This document shows positions 24,813 to 36,105 of a stretch of DNA of 64,000 nucleotides, piece after piece. A program made the position numbers and the translations under genes. The stretch's first letter is position 1. Each line of letters opens with the position of its first letter. Source of the DNA: Bombardia bombarda (taxonomy: Eukaryota; Ascomycota; Sordariomycetes; Sordariales; Lasiosphaeriaceae); assembly GCA_030512295.1 (NCBI GenBank), contig JAULSR010000002.1:4836001-4900000 (forward strand), in the 5' to 3' direction. The notes under the pieces are model-generated. The model made no database searches and was not told the DNA's origin. It saw only the letters and a program-made list of their open reading frames with translations.

Positions 24813-27800
24813 TTTTGCCGAATCAATACTGAAATCTCCTGGAAGAAAACGAAAAGTCGTAGTTTACTGTTTGCGGGTTTCCCAGTTAGAATTAAACCCA
24901 AGGGCAACAGGAGAAAGGGACCGAGACGGGGAGAAGCTGAGGGGGAGCTGGGAGCTCCAGACGGCGGGATCTCGGCCTGGGGGCCTCTTACATCAATGAA
25001 CCCCAGCCGTGGGGAGCGGGGTAGCTTCTATCAAGCGCTATCTCACCCCCAGTGCAAAGCTATAGTTGGAGCTTTTTCCAGCTAGTGTAGGGCAGCACCC
25101 AGGGCCTGGGCTGATCTCAACCAGCTGTTTCTTGTCTCTTGGTTCGTTTGAGTGGCGTGACGAACACGAGGAGCGGTGACAAGGTGGGCGGCGGGGCGAA
25201 TATGGCAGGGGATAGATATTATTTTCAGGGACAAAGAAATACTTGGACGAAGAGGACAGCGGGGAGCTTGGACTTATGACTTAGGCTGGCTGGAATGGGG
25301 ACTCACTCGCACGTTACAACAAGCAAACAAGAGCAACAATGGATGGCATCTAAGTCTGCCATGTGGTGTCGCAATCCATCTTCCCCTCCCTCCTCCATCG
25401 ACAGCCACATCCCTGCTTCCGTCTGCTGCGGTTTAATATCGTGACTTCTCTCGCTCGCTCTTCCCGCTCCTTCCTTCCAATTGCCCGCAAGCTGTGGGCG
25501 GGATGATTGGTCGTGGTCGCACCTGCTTCCAGGTTGCAGCACATCACTTACATGAGTTGGATGCAGTCGTGGGAAGCTCCTGCCATAGCTTTCTTGGACC
25601 GCTTCAACTGGTTCGTTCTGCAGCCGCGTTGCTCGGCGTGCATTCAAGATGTCATCGTGCTCCAAGCCCAGCGTCGGCAGACCACAGGCGGGGTGAATCA
25701 ACTGCGAACTTGTTAACGGCCTGGCTGACAAGCATAAAAGCCGACACCCAACTTCACCCCACCACCCTCGTCGCCAACGACGTTACAGTGTTCATTGTTG
25801 AAGCGGCGCGGTCACGTAACTGCACATATCTCGGATATGCTGTGTCTGAATTGCCGCCCACCCATTGCAGTTTTCACAACTTGGCCATGGTGACTTTTTC
25901 GTCCACGAGGTACGGAATGCTGTGGTGCGTTCTGCGTGCTGAGGTTTGCTGCATGAATTGCATCATCAAGGTGCAGCAGGCGACAAGTACCTTAGCTGTG
26001 ATAAGCCCTGGGTTGTCTATCACCAATGCTACCTACGGATAAGACTAGCACGATTAAATGCATTATCCGATCGTATAGTGGGCCTTGAGCGCGGCTCGGG
26101 CTTGCACGACTTTAGCTGTATCGCGGCCACGAGGGTAGGTATTAGCTGCATGGTAACGGCTGACCTCCCACATGTCGATACCTTCAAGTATTAGGAAATG
26201 GTTGTGCATAACACCACCTATTCTAGGCCTGCAGCCGTTGAGTTAAACCGCCACAAGCCGTTGAGACACAGTAAGCTAAAGTTCGTACCGAAATAATTGT
26301 ATCATACTTCCAGACCCAACATGTTCATACATAGGTACTGTATTTACACTATCGTTATTGACATGCTACCATTTGCTGCCCATGACTGTTTTCAAGAGAT
26401 GGCCGTCGAGTCCGAGATGCCGCCACCCGGTCCGATAAGCTTGAAATTGACCTATCTTGGGTCCTGCTCTGACCGAGCTTTGATAGGGCGAAGCTCACCT
26501 CATATATGTTACTACCTTACATATGGGAATTATACTCACATACCTAAATCTATAGTGTGTTACCACAACGGTTATAAGTGAGCGATCACAGCCGAGAACA
26601 AAAACAGGCAGATTAAAACGGTGTCAGTATTCATGCCCCAAGATATATTCTTCACCGATAGTAGAAACCATATCCTCTTCTCCATCTCATCCAACGACCA
26701 TGACACCCGCTGTTTGGTTCTGCATTTCCATTCGATCCACCCAAACCAAAAAAAAAGAGACCCATTCAACACGGGAAGAGAAATAGACAAGGTACCAAAC
26801 CACATGGCGTCAACCTAACCGTGGTATGTTTCAAAGAATAACGGGTCGGCAATAGTAAAAACGGCAGCAGCAGGCGTGCGGCTCGGCTCGTCTCTCGCCC
26901 AGCAGATCTCCCTCAACACATGGCATCATAAACATGGGCTGGGCTGGCTGGGCTGTGCCGTGAAACCACCGCCTCTGCCGTCTGTCCATTTCCCCTTTTC
27001 ACTCATTGAACAAACTTAAAAAGACGTTGTTCTACCCATGTATGTCAGCCAACCTTACCTAGACGACATACCTAGGTAGTCACCCTACATACCGTATATG
27101 GTGCCGCAGAAGCACATTAGCATTCACATATAATAAAGAGACAACCAACACCAAACAAAACAAAACAAAATCTCACCAATAATTGATCCAAAAACTCTGG
27201 GCAAGGGGTGACAAATCCCTACCTACGCACGTAGTCTGCCTTATTTACCCTAGGTATATATAATACCTACTCCATACATACATACAAGAAAAATCCAGAC
27301 GAGCAATGGTCCGTCTGTCCATCTTTGAAAACCACCCATTGTCTCTCCACCACGGAACACTGGCGGAAGAAAAGTAAATCCCCATCAACAACAATAGTTG
27401 TGCTGCGAAACCAAAACAGTGCCTAAACCCTTTTTCTTTTTGCTTTTGTACTCTCTCTTCTGTCTTCCTCCTCCCGCCGCAAAATTGCTGCTGGCCGACT
27501 TGCTTGCTCGATGTCAATCCCCTCATCCATCATCTCTCGTCGTTATCCATCTCATGACAATGAAAAAGCACCATCAAGCAAACCGGCCACAACAAGCGGA
27601 GCAATAACAAGCGGAGCAATCAAAAAGGAAACCAGAATCCCGGCCCAGAATCCGCAGAATGTTGGTCAGGTATATAGTCAAGGGAAACCAACCAGTCAGT
27701 CGTCAATGCCCCCCCTGCACAACAAATGAAAAACGCAGCACGAGCATCGCGCCGGTGTAACTACCTGGTCTTTTCCCCCCCAACCACTTTCGTTCCCCAC

Positions 27801-28430
27801 CCATCTCTTCCGAGACGAGACCAAAGTCAAAACCACAATCATTGCTCCAGCCTTGGGAAGAAAAAGAAAAACAAATGTAAAGCCACGCCGTCCATTCCAC
27901 AACCATATATGTGGGATCCGCACAGTCATTCAACCCGACCGCCCACACAAACGCACACACAAGACTTGGAAAACATTGCCCTGTCTTATTCCATCCCACC
28001 TCATTCCATCCGCTCCGCTCACTCTTTTGACCCGCTCAAACAAGTCATGAGAACGAAAAATGTACCTAAAAGAAATGGAAAGGAAAAAGATTAAACAGTC
28101 ATAAACCCATTGGGATAGTAGTAGTAGTAGTGGCGATGGTTTCCGCCGCCTCCCCAACAAAAGAGCTTCCCAGGTCGTCTCAAACGCCCGTGTGCATGAT
28201 TTACTGCTGCGCGCCTTGGCCCCCTCCCCCGAACGCCGATTATCATGCAAAGTAGTAAGAGTAGTAGTAGTGTCGCAAGCTTCTGCTGCTGCTGCTGTGA
28301 TTCCTTCGATCTATGAGCATAACGAAAAAAGAAAGTGTGTTTTCGCCGAGGATGGTGAGAGTAGAGAAGAGCGCTGTTTTGTTCCGATCGCGACGCAGGC
28401 AAGGCAGAAAGTGATGGTTGGTGCGGGGTA
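24813..28430. other. 3.6 kb intergenic region upstream of glycogen phosphorylase
   Basis: Holds the phosphorylase promoter and the 3' flank of the G-alpha gene. Two overlapping open frames near 25303-26042 (142 and 182 codons on opposite strands) show no recognisable domain. Trinucleotide GTA and GCT runs lie near 28119 and 28283. STRE-type words are listed separately. Confidence 0.55.
24940..25387. promoter_or_regulatory. Three STRE words upstream of glycogen phosphorylase
   Basis: AGGGG at 24940-24944, AGGGG at 25207-25211 and CCCCT at 25383-25387. STREs are bound by Msn2/4 in yeast and by SEB-1-type factors in Neurospora, and glycogen genes are known stress targets. Five-base words are common by chance, so this is suggestive only. 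Confidence 0.3.
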
Positions 28431-29740
28431 TCAAAGAATGCCAGAGTCCTTGAGGGCGTTGTTGAGAATTGTCTCCTTGACTGCCGCGAAAACAAGGCGG
28501 ATATTCGACGTGTCGGTGGCTTGCGTCAGGTGAGGATACAGGTTCAGATGAGCTCGGTTGACCTGGTTGAATCTCCAGAGAAGGTATTTTGCGGCTTTGT
28601 TAACGTCGTTGCCTCCTGAATAATCGGGAAAGTAGTTTCCTAGAGGTGATCGTCCGAGCTTCTGCTTGAAGATATCCACCTTGTTGAGAAAGAGGATAAT
28701 ACTCGTACGCATGAACCACCTCGAGTTAACTACCGAGTCAAATAGTAGTAGACTTTCCATCATGCGATTCTGTGGCACGTTCAGTCAATACATTCTTGTT
28801 AACATGAAAGAGGTAGCTTCTCGGCTTACCTGGCTGCTCTCTTCGAGCAACACCTGGTCGTACTCGCTCAAGGCGACGCAGAAGATGATGGAAGTGACAT
28901 TCTCGAAGCAGTGAATCCACTTCTTGCGCTCACTTCTCTGTCCGCCCACGTCGAACATGCTGTATCGAAAGGTTAGCTGGGTTTGTTGTTGAAGAAAACA
29001 GAATCGTGACGTACTGAATGCTAAGCTGTCCCATCTTAAACCTCGTCTCATAGATGCCTGTCGTCTTCGTCCTCGCTCGTAGTACATCCATTTCATTGGG
29101 GACGTAGTCCGGCGAAACTATCCGCATGGCTTCCGTGATAAAGCTACCAAAATGTCAGTATGGCGCGATCACTATCAAAAAGTCCTGGATAGTAACCAAC
29201 TATTCTGCCGAGTCCATCAAATAGAACTCTGTCTGCCTCTCCATTAGTTGGTCCTTGGCGGGGTCATTCCATATCGCCTGGACCGCAATCCCAACCTTGG
29301 GATTTATCACTGGGGATGCGCCCGACTCGACGGTATAATCGAGCAGGAAATCGCAGTACGACCTCAGTTCACCGCTTGTCGGCTCGATGTCAAACTGGCG
29401 CATGGCATTGATGACGGCTTTGGCACACTCGAGAAGGTTTTTGAAAACAGTGGGTCGGTAGTTGTAGAGTTCCTCGTCGGAGTATCCCTTCAGATGGATA
29501 ATCTTCATCTGCTTCACAATCGTCGACTTTCCACTCTCGCCCGAGCCTGTGAATGGGAGTCAGTATACACCCCCATGCGAAGCGACGTGGTTCCAATTGG
29601 AGGAGCAACGACATACCAAGAAGTAGAATCTTGCATTCTCGCCGTAATCGCTTAGAATCCTCCTCGAGATCTTTATCAATCTTCTGACTTCTCTTTCTTT
29701 GCTCGGATTCCTCCCCGTTTGTGCTCATACAGGCGCCCAT
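28431..29740 (-). CDS. gna3: Heterotrimeric G-protein alpha subunit, group III (GNA-3 type)
   Basis: Signals from seven-helix receptors, in this fungal class mainly to adenylate cyclase and nutrient sensing. Five exons on the minus strand (29740-29617, 29546-29201, 29143-29015, 28959-28830, 28769-28431) give 355 residues. The start MGACMS carries a myristoylation glycine and nearby cysteine for palmitoylation. GTPase motifs are intact: P-loop GSGESGKS (from Gly42), RARTKTTG in switch I, DVGGQRSERKKW in switch II, NKVD, and TQATDT near the C-terminus. The protein ends SGIL, lacking the cysteine four residues from the end that pertussis toxin modifies, which together with TQATDT separates group III from group I. 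The second intron uses a GTTGGT donor. The assignment to group III rests on overall similarity I recognise, not on an alignment run here. Confidence 0.95.
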
Positions 29741-30516
29741 GGTGACCATCAACGCCCGGCGGTCAATCGGAATGGAGAAGCGACGCGGCGATTGCTTTTG
29801 CGGGGAGGCTGTTGCGCTGTTGCGGGAATTTGGCAAATCTGGCGCTCGTTTGTCTCGGGATTTGTCCTAGAAACCCATGAAAGCACTCTGTCTGGATCGC
29901 GAGCTGCCAGTAAGCAGTATCGCAAGGCAAAGCAAGATTGTTTTTGGCGATGTCGCAAGAAAAGAAGCCAGGTGCTCGAATGACGGCAAAGCGGCTGGAG
30001 CCAGCTCAGGACAACACAAGGCTGTGTGTGTAACACAACAAGCGATCGACCACACGACGCGACCAGTGTTTGGGCGAATGAAGGCGAGACAGCTGCCGGG
30101 TCTTTTGCGATTTGTCTGCGGGCGTGGTGTTTTTGTGGTAGCAAAACGCGAGAGCTCACTCGATGAGGCTCCGTCGACTCGGTGCGGCTACCTACTCGGG
30201 GTTGTGCTTGTCACTCGGTGGGCGGCAGTGACGCTCAGTGGACAAGGTGCTGCGAACTGGCAGATGGCGTGCACTGTCAGTCCATTCGCGGGCCTGGGCT
30301 GGTGTCGATATCGCAAGCACAGCTTGTAGGCTCCCCGCGAGATAGCACAGGCACAGGCACAGGTACAGAAACAGCAGGCGGTGGTGGCGGCGGCGGCCAG
30401 AGGTAGTCAAGCGGGTTCGATGGAGAAGTAGGACGGTGTGCTCGGTGCTGGCGGGATAATGGCGGGATCTGGGTGCGGACCGGGGAAGCCACTACGATAT
30501 GCCGGCGGTAATGTTC

Positions 30517-30546
30517 AGGTAGGTAGGTAGGTAGGTAGGTAGGTAG
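30517..30546. repeat. AGGT tetranucleotide microsatellite (7 copies)
   Basis: Seven exact AGGT units in the noncoding region upstream of GNA-3, followed within 30 bp by further AGGTAGGTAGG. The unit matches the dispersed TAGGTA words seen elsewhere in the window. Confidence 0.9.
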
Positions 30547-33500
30547 CAAGGTGAGGCAAGGTAGGTAGGTGAGGTGTAGCTTCTTTGTCCCGTGGAGAAA
30601 TCAATGTTTAGGTGTTTGCATGCACCGCAATCGGCTATTGTTATTGGGAAAGCTTGGGACCAGATCTGGAGAAGGAGGTTGAATGGGAAAGGGCAAGTCA
30701 AGCCGCGAAATGGAGTTTTTGCGCTCTGTCCAGTTTAGTCTTGGGTCTCGGGACAGTTCAATTTGCACACATTGGAATGGACGCAACGGCAGCGCAGCGT
30801 CAGGTCCCGTTGGGAGGGGAGAGGCAGGGGCTACCCCGTACTTCCGTAGGTGTAGCTACCTAGCTACCTGGGCTGTGGCTTCCCACCTGTCCGTGCTTAC
30901 CTACCTAGACTGGTGCAACTAAGGTAGGTAAACAGTACCGGTATTCGTAGCTGATACAGATGAAAGTAACCAGTAGGGATATTGACGGTCGAGGCTACCT
31001 ACCTGTATTAACAATAAGATATTTTCCGGCAGCATTTTCGCACTCACGCTGCGAGACGACGGAGAGCACGCAGCCTCCGCCCTCTACGTTTCCTTAGCTC
31101 TATTTTCCCTTCTGCCCGTTCCAGGTTTCACGCTCCACGCACGCCGACGCTTAATATACGGCAAGCAGCGGGGTGGTGCGTAGTGTAGTGTGTGGTACCT
31201 GGAGATGCGACGGGGACAGTGCCGAAACACTTGTATCGAGATCACGGTATCCATTCAAACCATTGTTAGTGTAGGCTGGCTGTAATCTGTACGCAGGGGC
31301 CACCCGACGTCCCTCCGCCGTCCCTTCCACAACTCAAGGGCCATGGCCCATCAGCCTGACGGAGTGGGGCCACTGCTGGGCCAGTAACGCAGATCGCGCT
31401 CCGCAACTTCCACATCCATCGCCTGCCGCAGGGGGTTGAGGGGAGCGAGGGAGCTTAAAGTGCACGTGTAATCCAGGCCTAGTCCAGATGGCAACAAGGC
31501 TTGCGAGTAAGGTACTAACGTACTAACCAAACTGCCTACCTAGGTACCTATCAGTACGAACATTCGTACGACTTTATTAGAGGCAAGAAGCCCGTGGATA
31601 AAACAACGACTGCTTCGTACTCAAACTCAATTTGGCGGCGGTTCCCTGAGTCTTCAAGATCGGCCGGCAAGTCCCGCCCATTTGGTGCCTACCGCCAAAT
31701 CTGTCACTGCCGCCGCTTCTTATTTCGGGTTCCTGTTACTAAGCTGCAAGAACAGGACTCAGCACTTTGTTCGTCGCAGTCAGCATACCTCACCGTCTCA
31801 ATCCCTTAACGCTAAAGAGGTCCAAGCACACGAGATCCATTGCAATCAGAAGCCGAGGACCAGCTGACAACCGATCGCATGGGCTGTACAGCACCTACCG
31901 ACCCGGCACCTGAACGAGGGCGTCCTCGGTGTGGGAGGAAAATTACAGTGGCTGCAAAAGTTCGAATACCCGCATTGGTTATTAGGTGGTACTTTGCAAT
32001 TGCCTACCACCTAGTTACCTAACCACCTACAAAATAAAATAGCATGGCGCTAGGAAGATATTCACCGAGCACGTTCCTGCCTTTGATAATCATTCGTTTT
32101 GATTGAGGTTCCAGAATTGCAGGGATCAACACGATTGCTCATTACCTGGTCGGCCCTCTGCATTTCTCTATCTCTTTGCCTCGTCATCTCGTGTCCAGTC
32201 GATCCAAAGGTCTTTCACATCCCAAGATGCACCCGAGGCTCCAAGCCGACGACTCTGCGCCATCTCCTGCCGGGTCCTTGTGATGGCCGAAATCTCTTCT
32301 CATCTGCCTCGGTCCCCTACCCGGACTTGAAAGCTTTCCATCTTACGTGTGCAGCAACTTCACAGCATCTCAGCTTCAGCCTCCTGCTAGTGTATACACC
32401 GTACGTACGTACGGAGTACCTACATACGATACATACCCTCCAGTGCTACTTAGCTGTCTGTGCTTGTGAGCATTGGGGCACGACAGTAGCAGCAGCCTCA
32501 GGATGGTGGAGCACCGCCGCCGCAGCTCCCAGTTCGCTAACCTGGGGACCCCTTGTTTGAAGTTCCTCAGTTGGGAAAGCCAGCACAAATCCATCCACCA
32601 CTCGGGATTCTAGATGATCCATCTGGACCTTGCTCCTTGCTCTTTCCTTTGCTTTTGCTGCCCGATGGATCAATGGATCGATGTTGTGCCATGGAACCAC
32701 CCAAAACACGTGGCGCCCCTCTTCCCCTCTCTCCCAGCATCCATATGTCTAGAATTCCGCCCCCAATCGGACCTCTCAACTTTCCCACGCGTTTTACGGA
32801 TACGCTCCCCAGATTTCGAGACGAGATGGACAGAAAAAAGGGCCTGTGGCAGCCTCGATCAAGACGGGGGAATAAGAAACCTAACAGAAAGAAAGAAGAG
32901 AAGCAATGGAAGCTTGCCGATCATTGCCAATTCATGCATTCACGGTCTGTGAAAGTGAGACATGGAATGACAGAGATTCGCATTGGCGTCCAGCGTCTCA
33001 GGGCGCTCAAGGGCCTCGCTCGAGGCTCCGCAATCTGTGCCCCCCGTTCCCTACCCCCGGGACCCAAAGCTCCAGCTCCAGCTCCCAAATCCCCCATGGA
33101 AGAAGCATGGAACGGCCACCACGTGTCATAGAAGCAATCCCAGCCGGAAATCCCAGCCAAGCCCATGGATTTTATCTCATCATCACCCCCCAGGCAAGTG
33201 CTGACTCTCATCCCTTCCTTCGCTCCCCATGATCCAACCATTGTGTCGATCCAACATAGGCATGAAAAAAAGGTCAAGGGGGCACATGCAAAGGCTTTTG
33301 TTGTGGGGGAGACGAGATTTCTCAAATTGGACAGTCTGCCTGGAAGGCTGAGAAGGAAAAAAAAACAATCCCCAAGATCCAAGCGCGTCCAATGATCAAT
33401 GGGTCTTCCTATCTGGCCCCTGGGCATGTCTTAACGGTACGGTCATTCATTCCTTTGCAAAAGGCCCTCGAGTGAGTGGGTGGGTGAGCGAGTGTCTTAC

Positions 33501-35482
33501 GGTCTTACCCCTGGTTCAGATGATTCCAGAAGGCATGTAAATGCATTTGAATTTTCGAGATATGATGTACGAACGCCCTATCATCATTATCACCACAGTC
33601 TTATCCAGGTACATACACAGTATATGCATACACATGCAGTCACAAATGCACATCAACAATAATAACAAAAGAAAAAGACATCTCTGCCCTAGCCATCCCT
33701 TGCCTAGCCTAGCCTGCTAGTATTCGGATTCCAGGGGGGGGGTGCTGCACCCACCAAAAAGGGGACCTGGTCTTGTCAGCTTCCTAAAGCGCGACCGGCT
33801 CCAACGCAATCGAGAAGCTGGGCAAAACCTGGAACTGGGGAGCCATTGGATCTTGATATCTCTCCTCCGTGCATGCTGCACGTCGTCTGCACCTCTGCCG
33901 CCAACCCCCCCCAAGACCGTTAATAAGAGATCTGGACACACTTGGCCAAATAGCACTGTGCAAATGGGTGGGCATACGCAATACTGAATGAAATCTCGGC
34001 AATGACATCCCTAGATGTCGTGATTGTCCAGTATCATCCATCATAAGCATCCAACTCAGACAGATATACTCCACCAATACACTCACCGTTTGCTTACTTT
34101 GTCTTGTCCTTTTGTGCAAGACAGTCCGAAACAAAAATTCTATTTCCGTCCACTCACGGCCCGTACTAGTAGGTGCAGGGGAATGTGGCAAAAATCCAGC
34201 CAGTGAGGTGAGACCGGCAGTCGTTCCCCGTCAAGTCCGGGAGAGCCTCGCCGTAGACCGCCGGTTGGACGCCACAGGACTTTAGCGGTTTCGTTTTGGG
34301 AAAAAGCAGAATGATAACGTACACAGTACTGTGTATTCGCGAGTGGACATTAGCCTAAGACGCCACTGGACTACGGATACAGCTGACCAGTACTGCAATC
34401 CAGGCAGTCGGGTTCGTCTTAATGGCTTGCCATCTAGACAATATGGCATACTGATACGGGACACACAGTACGTAGATTTCTTAGTATATTCCATCCATGT
34501 CACAAAAGTAAGTAACCAGTGACCACCAGTATGCCATCCAGGATATCCCACAATAGCCGCGAAAAAAAGCAATAGGAACATCAGATCAGCCCTCAAATGA
34601 GTCAACAGCCTTGATTTATCTGAAAATGGCTACCACCCGCTTATTGAAGCATCTCATTACCTCTGGTCCTTACGTTAATAAACTAGTGTATAAAAAACCA
34701 TGTCTTGTCTCGCCAGTCACGCCTGTCAGAATGAGACAGAGAGGGCAGACAGACAGCAGCGCTAATCTCTAGGAAGACGAGCTTTGAAGTGACGAAGAAA
34801 CTCTTGGGCCTCTTGCTCCGTAACAAGCAAAAACAGTGACGAATCACATGGAGGAGTTCGGGACCGGAGTGACCAAACATCATCATGGCAGGCAGTATTG
34901 TGGTGCCTCGTCCTGGTCCTGATCCTGGTCCTGGGTGAGTGACCCGTGTAACTCAAATTCGTAACTTGATGAGAATTTTATGAACCGACGGCAATAGGTA
35001 GATAGCAAGGAAACCTACGCATACGCAGACACGTATTAACATTTTATAAGATCAAGATACAATACTATAACCACTCAGTCCTAGATGTAGTTGTAGCTAC
35101 AGATTCTCAATCTAGGTCTCCCCTTCTCCCCCTCCAAATCTCTCAACACAACCTATTTATTTATATACGTGTGTATATCCTTCCTTATGTATCATTTATC
35201 AAATACCTCGAGTGACATTATCGCCCCCGAGTCACCATCAATGCATCACCATCAGAATCAAGCCAAGTATGCGGGACATGTGTGTATTTGTGTTGTATCT
35301 CATACGGTTTTCATTCGCCACCTGTCTCTCTTCTCACTTCTTCGCACTCATACGAACTCACTCATAACGGACGTTCCCTACCTAAGGTAGCGTATATAAA
35401 AAAGAAAAACCATGAGTACTTTTGTCGACAGTCAAAACAGAAATGCGAAACGACACCCTCCGCTTCCCCTTTCTAGTTGGAA

Positions 35483-35506
35483 GACTGACTGACTGACTGA
35501 CTGACT
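35483..35506. repeat. GACT tetranucleotide microsatellite (6 copies)
   Basis: Six exact GACT units in the noncoding 3' flank of CUL1. A related TGAC run of four copies lies at 14981-14996. Confidence 0.9.
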
Positions 35507-35701
35507 GGTCAATGTTGCTCTCTGCTGGTAAACTAACCCCCCTCCCTTCACCAACACGCAGCGAGGAAAATAATAGGTGATATAAAAGGGTAAGAAGAAG
35601 AAAAGGAATATCGCTCGGCTCATACCAAACCAGGCACATGGGCAAGATGGATGAGAATCAAAATATTGATAATGCAAATGATCTAGACCGTGCGCTTTAC
35701 T

Positions 35702-35754
35702 TTGCCTTTCCTTGCCTTTCCTTGCCTTTCCTTGCCTTTCCTTGCCTTTCCTTG
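35702..35754. repeat. 10-bp tandem repeat, unit CTTGCCTTTC (about 5 copies)
   Basis: Four exact units plus partial flanking copies of a pyrimidine-rich decamer about 350 bp beyond the CUL1 stop. One strand is purine-free over more than ten bases at a time only in part, so no special structure is claimed. Confidence 0.9.
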
Positions 35755-36105
35755 ATCCTTCCTCTTTTATTCCCAAGGGTGAGCGTGATGGTCCTCATAC
35801 CAGTCGGTGTCTATACGACTCCATCCTCCCTCCCATACACCCCTCCACACACAAACACAGTCAAGAAGGGGCTGAGCCAGCTGGCCATCCAACCATTCAG
35901 CCAGGCAGTCGTGCGGTATAGTGCTGGTCTAGCAGCACGAGCAGGGAAATGGGTGCCGGAAAAGAAAAACCGCTGATCAAAAGACACATAAGAGAAAAAT
36001 GATGTTTGCTGATATTGTTGTATTCGTACATGATTCGTAGAAAGATTGGAGTCTTTCCGGCACCGAATGCATAAAATACTAAGGATAGCAACTATCCTCT
36101 CCCAT

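Larger units (their letters stand above)
29741..36105. other. 6.4 kb intergenic region between GNA-3 and CUL1
   Basis: No gene can be supported. Many short frames on both strands between 32100 and 33430 overlap each other and show no domain. The region carries an AGGT tetranucleotide run, several TACCTA/TAGGTA words (30851, 31000, 31535, 32005), a near-perfect palindrome at 31554-31569, a GACT run at 35483-35506 and a 10-bp repeat at 35702-35754. It must include the GNA-3 promoter. Confidence 0.55.

Noticed and set aside
25303..26042. Overlapping open frames of 142 (minus) and 182 (plus) codons
   Set aside because: No recognisable domain, mutually antisense, and no splice pattern extending them.
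31955..31972. AGTTCGAATACC resembling a tRNA B box
   Set aside because: The first base of the box is wrong and there is no A box or acceptor-stem pairing upstream.
32099..33427. Cluster of open frames of 100-190 codons on both strands
   Set aside because: They overlap in several frames, at least one uses a TTG start, and composition is low complexity without domains.
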